DNA from: Methylobacterium sp. 2A
Lineage (GTDB): Bacteria; Pseudomonadota; Alphaproteobacteria; Rhizobiales; Beijerinckiaceae
Reading direction: 5' to 3'
DNA: 64,000 bases
NCBI RefSeq assembly: GCF_009806555.1
Contig: NZ_VUOK01000048.1
Span: 56,935 to 120,934, forward strand
Part shown: piece after piece, positions 28,127 through 35,653 of the stretch
Layout of the letters: the number at the start of each line of letters is the position of its first letter
Numbering within the stretch: position 1 is the first letter of the stretch
Position numbers and translations under genes: made by a program
Notes under the pieces: model-generated
Told to the model about the DNA's origin: nothing
Databases searched by the model: none
Seen by the model: the letters and a program-made list of their open reading frames with translations, nothing else

Positions 28127-29164
28127 ATGGGCCAGACGACGATCAAGGACGTCGCGCGGCGGGCCGGCTTCAGCTTCCAGACGGTGTCGCTGGTCCTGAA
28201 CCACCCCGAGAAGGTCGCCCGGACCACCCGCGCGACCATCGAGGCGGCCATGCGCGACCTCGATTTCGTGCCGAGCCTCGCGGCCCGCGCGCTGCGCAAG
28301 AAGCCGAGCCGCAGCATCGCCTGCGTGTCCTGCTTAGGCGCCGAGACCGTGGATGACGGGCCGGATCCGGCGCCGGAGGAGGACCAGGGCCTCGTGCTGC
28401 AGGCCTTCGCGCAGGTGACCGACCAGCACGGCTACACGCTGATCCACCGGCGCTGCCGCAGCGGCGACCCGGACAGCCTGGCCCGGATCGCGAGCCTCGT
28501 GAGCGAGGCCCGGGCCGACGGGCTGGTGATCTTCGCCGAGCGGCGGGACGATCCGCTGATCGCGCTGCTGCGGGCCAAGCGCGTCCCGTTCGTGGTGTTC
28601 GGCCTCGACGTGCCGGGCGCGCATTGTGCCGCGCGGGCCGAGCGCGACGCGGTCCACGAGGCCGTCGCCTACCTCGCGCGGACCGGCAGCCGCGCGATCG
28701 GCTTCCTCGGGGGCGCGCGTGCGGCCGAACGGTTCCGGGGCTATCGGGACGCCCTGGCGGAGGCGGGGCTGCCCGTGTCGGCCGATCTCGTCGCGCCGTG
28801 CGACTGGACCTCCGCGGACGGCTACCGGGCGACATGCGCCCTGCTCGACCGTCCGTCCCGCCCGGACGCGATCGTGGCGGCCAACGATCGGGTGGCGTTC
28901 GGCGTGCTGAAGGCGCTGCACGACCGGGGCGTGCGCGTGCCCGGAGATGTCCGCGTCGTCGGCTTCGACAACCTCGCCCAGGGCGCCTACACGATCCCGA
29001 GCCTGACCTCGATCGCGGTGCCGACCCTCGACATGGTGCGCTTCGCCTTCGCGACGCTGGTGGCGGTGATCGAGGGCGCGCGCGCGCCGGACGACCTCGC
29101 CCGGAAGCTTTTTGCTACCCGCCTCGTCCTGCGTGAATCCACGGCGGCCCGGACGCAGCCATAG
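28127..29164 (+). CDS. LacI-family transcriptional regulator
   Basis: A 345-residue repressor-type protein. The N-terminal LacI helix-turn-helix (TTIKDVARRAGFSFQTVSLV, with hinge FVPSLAARALRKK) is followed by a periplasmic-binding-protein-like effector domain. ATG 28127 is preceded by GGAGGTG; GTG 28121 is the alternative. The ligand is unknown. The next gene converges on it, and no sugar transport genes are adjacent, so the target is not evident. Confidence 0.88.
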   Translation: MGQTTIKDVARRAGFSFQTVSLVLNHPEKVARTTRATIEAAMRDLDFVPSLAARALRKKPSRSIACVSCLGAETVDDGPDPAPEEDQGLVLQAFAQVTDQHGYTLIHRRCRSGDPDSLARIASLVSEARADGLVIFAERRDDPLIALLRAKRVPFVVFGLDVPGAHCAARAERDAVHEAVAYLARTGSRAIGFLGGARAAERFRGYRDALAEAGLPVSADLVAPCDWTSADGYRATCALLDRPSRPDAIVAANDRVAFGVLKALHDRGVRVPGDVRVVGFDNLAQGAYTIPSLTSIAVPTLDMVRFAFATLVAVIEGARAPDDLARKLFATRLVLRESTAARTQP

Positions 29165-29176
29165 GGCCGGGCGGCC

Positions 29177-30922
29177 CTACTCCGCGGCGAGCACCGGGTC
29201 GGTTTCTCCGCCCCCGAACTGGGCCGCGTGCAGGCGGCCATAGGCGCCCCCGGCGGCGAGCAGAGCCGCGTGGCGGCCCTGTTCGACCACGCCGCCCGCC
29301 CCCAGCACCACGATCCGGTCGGCGTCGCGGATGGTGGCAAGCCGGTGGGCGATCACCAGGGTGGTGCGCCCGCGGGCGAGGTCGGCGAGCGCCCGCTGGA
29401 TCTCCCGCTCGGTCTGCGTATCGAGCGCCGAGGTCGCCTCGTCGAGGATCAGGATCGGCGGGTTCTTCAAAAAGACCCGCGCGATGGCGATGCGCTGCTT
29501 CTGCCCGCCCGACAGGCGCACGCCGCGCTCGCCCACCACCGTGTCGAGCCCCTCGGCCAAGCTGTCGATCAGCTCGCCGAGCCGGGCGCGTCTTGCGGCC
29601 GCGTCGATCTCGGCCTCGGTGGCGTCGAGGCGGCCATAGGCGATGTTCTCCCGGATCGTCCCCGCGAACAGGAACACGTCCTGCTGCACGATGCCGATCT
29701 GGCGGCGCAGGGAGGCGAGCGTGATGTCGCGGATGTCGATCCCGTCGACGGTGATCCGGCCGGCTTCCACCTCGTAGAAGCGCGGCAGCAGGGCGCAGAG
29801 CGTGGTCTTGCCGACCCCCGAGGGGCCGACGAAGGCCACGGTCTCGCCCGCCGCCACCGCGAGGTCGAGGCCGGAAAAGACCGGGCGGCCCGGGCCGTAG
29901 CCGAAGCCCACCCCCTCGAAGCGGATGTCGCCGCGTAAGGATTCCACAGCCCGGGCATCGGGCCGGTCGGTGATGTCGGGTTCGGTGGCGAGCAGCGCCT
30001 GGAAGCGCCGGAAGCCCGCAACCCCTTTTGGATACGTCTCGACGACGGCGCCGATCTTCTCCAGCGGCCGGTAGAACACGCCGACCAGCAGCAGGAAGCC
30101 CACGAAGCCGCCGGGCGTCAGGTCGCCCCGGACCACGAAGGCGGCGCCCCCGAGCAGCACCGCGATCTGCACGAGGCGCAGGCCGAGATAGTTGATCGAC
30201 AGCCCCGCCGCCATCAGCCGGTAGGCCTCGAGCTTGGTGTCCCGGTAGCGGGCGTTGTCGCGGGCGAACAGGGCGCGCTCGTGCGGCTCGTTGGCAAACG
30301 CCTGCACCACCCGCATGCCGCCGACATTCTCCTCGATCCGGGCGTTGAAGGCGCCGACCCGTCCGTACTGCGCCTGCCAGTTCCGGGTCATGCGGCCGCC
30401 GTAGCGAATCGACACGAAGGCGATCACCGGCAGGATCGCCCCGGTGATCAGCGCCAGCGGCGCGTGGACCATCAGCATCAGCGCGAAGGCGCCGATCAGC
30501 GTCATGATCGCGATGAACAGGTCCTCGGGCCCGTGATGGGCGACCTCGCCGATCTCCTCCAGGTCCTTGGTCACCCGGGCGACGAGGTGGCCGGTCTTCT
30601 GGCCGTCGTAGAAGCGGAACGAGAGCTTCTGCAGGTGGTCGAAGGCCCGTTCCCGCATCGTGGTCTCGATGTTGATGCCGAGCACGTGGCCCCAGTAGGT
30701 GACCACCACCATCAGCCCGGCATTGGCGACGTAGACCAGCGCCAAAGCCGCCGCGGCGAGCAGGATCAGGCCCCAATCCTGCCGGGGCAGCAGGCTGTCG
30801 ATGAAGCCCTTCACGGCGACGGGAAAGCCGAGCTCCAGCAGGCCCGACAGCACCGCGCAGCCGAAATCGACCAGGAACAGGGTCCGGTACGGCCGGTAAT
30901 AGGCGAGGAAGGCCTTCAGCAT
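29177..30922 (-). CDS. ABC exporter half-transporter (TMD-NBD fusion, MsbA/IrtAB-like)
   Basis: A 581-residue half transporter. Six TM helices in the first 300 residues are followed by a nucleotide-binding domain with Walker A GPSGVGKTT, signature LSGGQKQR, Walker B ILILDEATSALD and switch His in VIAHRLATI. It follows an FhuF-like iron reductase by 11 bp and an MFS permease, so a role in siderophore export or import is likely. Start chosen at ATG 30922 (MLKAFLAYYRPY, a typical family N-terminus); GTG 30952 would overlap the reductase gene. Confidence 0.86.
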   Translation of the reverse strand: MLKAFLAYYRPYRTLFLVDFGCAVLSGLLELGFPVAVKGFIDSLLPRQDWGLILLAAAALALVYVANAGLMVVVTYWGHVLGINIETTMRERAFDHLQKLSFRFYDGQKTGHLVARVTKDLEEIGEVAHHGPEDLFIAIMTLIGAFALMLMVHAPLALITGAILPVIAFVSIRYGGRMTRNWQAQYGRVGAFNARIEENVGGMRVVQAFANEPHERALFARDNARYRDTKLEAYRLMAAGLSINYLGLRLVQIAVLLGGAAFVVRGDLTPGGFVGFLLLVGVFYRPLEKIGAVVETYPKGVAGFRRFQALLATEPDITDRPDARAVESLRGDIRFEGVGFGYGPGRPVFSGLDLAVAAGETVAFVGPSGVGKTTLCALLPRFYEVEAGRITVDGIDIRDITLASLRRQIGIVQQDVFLFAGTIRENIAYGRLDATEAEIDAAARRARLGELIDSLAEGLDTVVGERGVRLSGGQKQRIAIARVFLKNPPILILDEATSALDTQTEREIQRALADLARGRTTLVIAHRLATIRDADRIVVLGAGGVVEQGRHAALLAAGGAYGRLHAAQFGGGETDPVLAAE

Positions 30923-30933
30923 CGCGGCTCGAA

Positions 30934-31671
30934 TCAAGTCTGGGCGGCGCACGCGGCGGGGCAGAGCGCGCCGCAGGACGGCACCCCCGGCAGGCGGTGG
31001 CGCAGGCAGCAGACCCGCCGCCGCCGGCAGCCCGGCGCCCCCGGGCAGAGCGCCTGCGACAGCGGGCTCTTAGAACAGGCGGGGCCGGCGCGCCATCCGA
31101 GGCCGGACGCGACGTCGTCACAGGCCGCATCCGCCCCGTCCCCGAGTTCCCGCGCGACGTAGTCGAGGATCACGGCGGCGTTGCCCCAGAGGATGCGCGG
31201 GGCGATGCCGCAGCGGGCGTGGCACAGTTCCACGAAGGGGCGCAGATGCGCCTCCACCAGCCCGGCGAGGCCGGGGGCCGGGCAGGATCCGCACCCCTTC
31301 GCGGGCAGGCGGAAGCGGCAGGGCCGCCCGGCCCCGTCGCGCTCGAGGCTCAGCGCGTCGAAGGCGAGCGGCAGCGGGCGGCCGAGGCGGACCAGGGCGG
31401 TCAGGGCCGGCGTCGCCAGGGCCGCGAGGTAGAACTGGCTCCAGTACGAGACCAGGACGCGCCGGTCGCAAGGGGCGCAGCCCGCCTCCGGGCCAAGCCC
31501 CGCCGCGGGGCCAAGCCCCGCCGCGAAGGCATCGAGCGTCGCGTCGAACACGAGCGGGTCGCGCAACGCCCCGAGCGGCAGCGCCCCCGGACCGCCGGGG
31601 CCGTCGGCGACGCCGTCCCGATAGGCGGCGAGGGAATCGGGGACCCGGGCGGCGACCTCTTCGGCGATCAT
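30934..31671 (-). CDS. FhuF-like siderophore-iron reductase
   Basis: A 245-residue protein whose C-terminus carries the FhuF-type [2Fe-2S] cysteine set: CC-x10-C-x3-C, then CPAAC. The E. coli motif as I recall it is CC-x10-C-x2-C, so the last spacing is one residue longer. Additional cysteines occur in CGSCPAPG and in the CSKSP...CPGAPGC stretch. The likely role is reduction of ferric siderophore in the cytoplasm to release iron. ATG 31671 overlaps the upstream MFS stop, showing coupling. Confidence 0.82.
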   Translation of the reverse strand: MIAEEVAARVPDSLAAYRDGVADGPGGPGALPLGALRDPLVFDATLDAFAAGLGPAAGLGPEAGCAPCDRRVLVSYWSQFYLAALATPALTALVRLGRPLPLAFDALSLERDGAGRPCRFRLPAKGCGSCPAPGLAGLVEAHLRPFVELCHARCGIAPRILWGNAAVILDYVARELGDGADAACDDVASGLGWRAGPACSKSPLSQALCPGAPGCRRRRVCCLRHRLPGVPSCGALCPAACAAQT

Positions 31672-32909
31672 CGCAGGGCCGCCCGGTCGGCCCGCAGGGT
31701 CCGGCCCACCGCGACGGCGAGCCACGCGACCGCGGCGGCGTAGGGCGGCAGGGTGGCGGCGAAGTAGCCCGGCCAGCCGATCCAGCCGGCGAGCGCGGGG
31801 GCCGCGACCCGCAGGGGCATCGCGGCGAAGAAGGCCGCGCCGAACAGCAGCGCGTAATCGGTGGCCGGGCTCGATCCCTGCGCCCAGCGGTAGATCATGT
31901 TGAACACCGGCACGCCGAGGAACCCGCCCGCGACGAAGCTCAGCACCGTGGCGGCGATGGCGAGATCCGCCATCCGGCCGGCGCAGGCCCCGGCCATCAG
32001 GCCCCCGGAGGCGAGGACGCCGGCGGCACCGAACGCGATCAGCCGCACCGTGCCGAACCGGGTGGCGAGCCCGCCCGCCGCCAGCGCCATGACGAGGTTG
32101 ACCGAAGGCAGGATGGTGCCGGTCAGGAACCCCACCTGCCCGAGGGGCACGCCGAGATCGAGCAGCGCCAGGGTGTTGGATCCGGAGAGCAGGTAGGCGG
32201 ACGCGAAATAGGCCCCGAGCACGAGCACCCGCCCGCCGAGGACGCGCAGGCGCGCGAGCGAGCCCGACCGAAGTTCCGGCCGGCCCCCGGCCCCGCGGCG
32301 CTGGGCCTCCGGGTAGACCAGGATCGGCAGGAGGCAGAGGGCGTCCAGCGCCGCGCAGGCCAGGACGGCCCCGTACCAGCCGAGCCGGTCGTAGGAGCCG
32401 ACCAGAACGCCGACGCCCAGGATCCCGCCGAGCGAGGCCCCGCACAGCTTGGCCGAGGCGACGAGGGCGCGCCGGTCCGCCGGCACGGTCTCGACCACCA
32501 GGGCTTCGAGGGCGATGTCCATGGTGGCCACGCAGGCGCAGGCCGCCACCGCCAGGGCGAGGAGGAGCGGGAGCGGCCAGTGCGCGCCGAAGCTGAGGAG
32601 GACGAGCAGGAGCACCGTCGCCCCCTGCGCGGCCGCGATCCAGCCGATGCGGTGCGGGAGGGCCGGCAGGTGCAGGCGGTCGAGGAGCGGCGCCCAGAGG
32701 ACGGTGAGCCCGACCGGCAGGTTGATCAGCTGCAGCAGCCCGACCTCGGCGAGTTCCACCCCCCGCGCCCGCAGGATCAGCGGCGCCCCGCCCGACAGGA
32801 AGCCGAGCGTCGCCCCGAAGGTCACGTACAGGCAGAAGAACGGCGCCAGCGGGCGCAAGGCCGCCAGGGTGTCGGTGACCCGGATGCCGATGGCGTGTCC
32901 TGCCGCCAT
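31668..32909 (-). CDS. MFS transporter, probable siderophore permease
   Basis: A 413-residue major facilitator with about 12 TM helices (APFFCLYVTFGATLGFLSGG at the start; the RTLRAD tail is cytoplasmic). It is the first gene of a three-gene operon with the FhuF-like reductase and the ABC protein, so uptake or export of a siderophore is the best guess. The AT-rich stretch at about 32960-33010 is the likely promoter; I could not identify a definite iron-regulator box there. Confidence 0.8.
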   Translation of the reverse strand: MAAGHAIGIRVTDTLAALRPLAPFFCLYVTFGATLGFLSGGAPLILRARGVELAEVGLLQLINLPVGLTVLWAPLLDRLHLPALPHRIGWIAAAQGATVLLLVLLSFGAHWPLPLLLALAVAACACVATMDIALEALVVETVPADRRALVASAKLCGASLGGILGVGVLVGSYDRLGWYGAVLACAALDALCLLPILVYPEAQRRGAGGRPELRSGSLARLRVLGGRVLVLGAYFASAYLLSGSNTLALLDLGVPLGQVGFLTGTILPSVNLVMALAAGGLATRFGTVRLIAFGAAGVLASGGLMAGACAGRMADLAIAATVLSFVAGGFLGVPVFNMIYRWAQGSSPATDYALLFGAAFFAAMPLRVAAPALAGWIGWPGYFAATLPPYAAAVAWLAVAVGRTLRADRAALR

Positions 32910-33187
32910 GGGTCTATGCCCGGGATCCGGCGCCGGGATGACCGTCCATCCGGCGGCTACAGTTTATAATCACACCAATCTATTGATGAACCTCAGTTTT
33001 TGCTGACTATAGAGGTTGATGTCGGGGATCAAGCCTGGGCTATGGAGCCGCTGCGCGGCCCCGTCCTCGCGACGGGATCGGACCCGATCGACCCGCGCAG
33101 CCGGGGATGAGACCCGGGCGTTAACACTCTATCAACCATAATCCGGGCAGATTTTCCCATCGTGAGCTCAGCCTGGAGGAACGATCC
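32910..33187. promoter_or_regulatory. divergent intergenic region before the siderophore operon
   Basis: Holds the AT-rich segment 32960-33015 that stands out from its GC-rich surroundings and likely carries the promoter of the minus-strand siderophore operon. The ribosome-binding site CTGGAGGAA (33173-33181) serves the small plus-strand gene at 33188. Confidence 0.45.
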
Positions 33188-33406
33188 ATGACGCGGCGCC
33201 GGGACTTCGACGCGCTGAGCGAGGCGCAGATCGCCGCGGGACGCACGCAGAAGCGCTGGGTCGCGCCGAAGGCCGCGTTCCGGCCCGCCGGACCGTTGGC
33301 GGTGTCGGACCTCCTCGACACGATCCAGCACGTCGCCGAGGCGGCCACGGGCGAGCGCAGCTTCCTGCACCTGCGCCCCGCAGGGACCGGCACAAGGGGG
33401 CGCTGA
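33188..33406 (+). CDS. small hypothetical protein
   Basis: A 72-residue basic protein with a strong GGAGG ribosome-binding site seven bases before its ATG, which supports it as a real gene. No TM segment or signal is visible. The middle (VSDLLDTIQHVAEAA) is predicted helical. Function unknown. Confidence 0.55.
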   Translation: MTRRRDFDALSEAQIAAGRTQKRWVAPKAAFRPAGPLAVSDLLDTIQHVAEAATGERSFLHLRPAGTGTRGR

Positions 33407-33415
33407 GCTCCCGCG

Positions 33416-33820
33416 TCAGGCTCCGGTTCCGGTCACGTCCCGGACGGTCCGCTTCGCCTGCCGCCACGTCCGCCAGGGTTCGAGATTCGAGAGCGCCATC
33501 CGGCGCGCGCCGAGCCAGCCGAGCCAGAGCGCCATCACCAGGAAGGGCGCGGCGACGATCAAAGCCGCCGGCGCCTCGGAGCCCAGCGGCAGCGCCAGCA
33601 GCTTCACCACCCCGTCGAGGCCGAGGAAGAAGGTCACGATCAGGAGGATCGGAATCGTCCCGACGATGGCGACCAGCGAGACGATCGCCCGGACATTGCC
33701 GTCGATCTCGGTCCGCGCCAGCGTCAGCAGCGCCTCGACATGCGCGGTGCCCTCGCGCAGGGCCGCGATCAGCAGAGCCAGGGTTCCGTCAGGGGTGTTT
33801 CTGTCAGGGGTTTGGCGCAT
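33416..33820 (-). CDS. phage-holin-superfamily-type (DUF1469-like) small membrane protein
   Basis: A 134-residue protein with an amphipathic N-terminal helix, two TM helices (about 45-70 and 78-103) and a basic C-terminus. It resembles the chromosomal 'phage holin family' proteins common in proteobacteria. No phage genes surround it, so lysis is not implied; an envelope role is more likely. Confidence 0.65.
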   Translation of the reverse strand: MRQTPDRNTPDGTLALLIAALREGTAHVEALLTLARTEIDGNVRAIVSLVAIVGTIPILLIVTFFLGLDGVVKLLALPLGSEAPAALIVAAPFLVMALWLGWLGARRMALSNLEPWRTWRQAKRTVRDVTGTGA

Positions 33821-33889
33821 GGTGCCGGATCTTCCGTGAACAGCCGCGGGCCAACGGGTCCGCCGGCCGATGCGTTCCGCCCTGCCTGC

Positions 33890-34315
33890 TTACAGGAGCA
33901 GCAGCACGGCCCCGAGCACGAGCAACGTCGCGAGGCCCGCCAGGGCGACGGCCCGGTTGACTCCCGCCCCGTCATCCGGATCGGCCTGAGGCGGCGGGAT
34001 CGCGTGCGACCCGGCGGTCGTCGTGGAAGCCGCCGCGTCCGCGCCCTCCGCCGCCCGGACCGGCGGGACGGGGCCGGGATCCCGTGCCGGGAGGGTCAGG
34101 GCGGTCGTGGGCGGCTTGTCGGCGGGCGGCCCGAAAACGTCCGGCTCGACGCTGATCCCGGCCGCCTCCAGCTCCAGCATCACCAGGACGAGATCGTCGA
34201 CATCCATGCGCTCCACCGGCAGCGCGTCCCGCAGCTCCTCCGCCGAGAGTTCTCCACGGTCCCGCCCGCGGGCGATGAGCCGGTCGAGGGTCCCGCGATC
34301 GATGGTCTGGGACAT
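33890..34315 (-). CDS. membrane-anchored protein with sigma-70 region 1.1-like domain
   Basis: A 141-residue protein. Residues 8-57 match sigma-70 region 1.1 in pattern (LDRLIARGRDRGELSAEEL, then DALPVERMD and LELEAAGISVE), comparable to the start of RpoD. A Pro/Ala-rich linker follows, then one C-terminal TM helix (about 121-141). None of the promoter-binding sigma regions are present. The function is unknown; it could occupy the DNA channel of RNA polymerase near the membrane, or the domain may have been reused. Confidence 0.7.
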   Translation of the reverse strand: MSQTIDRGTLDRLIARGRDRGELSAEELRDALPVERMDVDDLVLVMLELEAAGISVEPDVFGPPADKPPTTALTLPARDPGPVPPVRAAEGADAAASTTTAGSHAIPPPQADPDDGAGVNRAVALAGLATLLVLGAVLLLL

Positions 34316-34387
34316 GTCCGGCCTCCGTTCCGGCCTCCCGCCGGCTGGTCCGTGGCCAACGCGCGAGCGTGGGGGCGGTTACCGGCC

Positions 34388-35479
34388 TCAGGGGGTGACG
34401 ACGGCCTTGGCGGGCAGGGCCTCGCCCGGCGCCAGACCGGCCGCGCCGGGCCGGGGCCGGAGCATCGGCCGCTCCACGCAGTACCAGCTCAGGATCCCGA
34501 GGGGGAGCGCGGCCGCGAGCGTCAGGGCTGCCCCCGTCCAGGGGGAGAGCCCCGGCACCCGGGCGATCAGCAGGTTCTGGATCGGCCACGCGTAGAGATA
34601 GAGCCCGTAGGAGGGATCGACCTGCGCGGTGGCGCGGCTGAGCGCGAGGGGCCGGACCGCGAAGGCGAACCAGAAGATCAGGTAGCCGCCGAGCAGCGCG
34701 AAGGCCGGCTCGGCGAGCGGCGGGCTGAACAGCAGCGGCAGGAGCAGCAGGGCGGCCAAAGCCGCGCCCCGGCCCGTATAGGCGATCCGGTCGGCGAAGA
34801 GCTGGAAGGCGCCGCCGCAGGCGAACACGAAGGCGAGGCGGATCATCTCCGACAGGGAGCCGAGCCCGTCGCCCGGCTGCCCGATCGGCAGGCAGAGCCG
34901 GCGCAGGACGAGCAGGCCGCCGAGACCCGCCAGGATCGCGAGGTAGCGGCCCCGCCGCCGCAGGGCGCGGGCGGTGCCGACGAGCCCGAGCAGCAGGTAG
35001 CAGCCGAACTCGCAGGGGATCGTCCACATCGACCCGTCGAGCAGCGGATAGGGCAGGTCCGCGAAGGCGCCCGGCACCACCGGCATGAGCAGCAGGGCCA
35101 GCCGGACCAGGGTCTCAGGGAGCGAGAGAGCCGCGGGGTCGCCCCCGGCCGGGGGCGCGACGACGCCGATGCACAGGAGCGAAGCCACCACGAAGCCCGG
35201 GTAGATCCGCCGCACCCGCCGCATCAGGTAGTCGGCGAAGGAGCGCTTGGCCCGGTAGCTCGCGGTGATCAGGTAGCCGCTCACGAGGAAGAAGCCGTCG
35301 ACCGCCACCTCCCCGAACGACAGGGTGCCGAACACCCGGGTAAGCAGCTCGCGCGACCGGTCCCCGTCCGCCAGTTCGGGGGCGTGGGCGAGGATCACCA
35401 GAGCCGCGAACAGGAGGCGCAGCGTCCCGAAATTGTTCGCCCGGCCGGCCACCGCCTTCGCCACCCCTGCCCGCTCCAC
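34388..35479 (-). CDS. acyltransferase 3 family membrane protein (OafA-like)
   Basis: A 363-residue membrane O-acyltransferase with about ten TM helices. The family's start is visible as NFGTLRLLFAALVILAHAPEL (usual R-x10-H), followed by VAVDGFFLVSGYLI and RRIYPGFV. It likely acetylates a surface glycan. Start chosen at GTG 35479, because upstream in-frame codons encode low-complexity sequence. Confidence 0.8.
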   Translation of the reverse strand: MERAGVAKAVAGRANNFGTLRLLFAALVILAHAPELADGDRSRELLTRVFGTLSFGEVAVDGFFLVSGYLITASYRAKRSFADYLMRRVRRIYPGFVVASLLCIGVVAPPAGGDPAALSLPETLVRLALLLMPVVPGAFADLPYPLLDGSMWTIPCEFGCYLLLGLVGTARALRRRGRYLAILAGLGGLLVLRRLCLPIGQPGDGLGSLSEMIRLAFVFACGGAFQLFADRIAYTGRGAALAALLLLPLLFSPPLAEPAFALLGGYLIFWFAFAVRPLALSRATAQVDPSYGLYLYAWPIQNLLIARVPGLSPWTGAALTLAAALPLGILSWYCVERPMLRPRPGAAGLAPGEALPAKAVVTP

Positions 35480-35582
35480 AATCCGTCTGACCGGCCCAGG
35501 GGCCGGCGAATCAGGCGTCCCTACAAGGGCACGGCGGCAACACCGGGGCGGGATCTGCCGACACGCTTGCGGCGGCCCTGGA

Positions 35583-35626
35583 TCGGGGCTCCGCCCCGAC
35601 ACCCCGCCAAAGGGCTCGCCCTTTGG
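35583..35626. repeat. tandem hairpin repeat between convergent-style gene ends
   Basis: Two adjacent perfect palindromes: TCGGGGCTCCGCCCCGA at 35583-35599 and the 20-bp CCAAAGGGCTCGCCCTTTGG at 35607-35626. This double-hairpin layout is a widespread alphaproteobacterial intergenic repeat. It lies just after the double ATPase gene and can serve as its terminator. Confidence 0.75.
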
Positions 35627-35653
35627 GAACCCAGCTCCCGCGGGCTCGACGGC

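Noticed and set aside
33416..33820. Possible prophage indicated by a holin-family protein
   Set aside because: No other phage gene is nearby; this small membrane protein family is widespread on chromosomes outside prophages.
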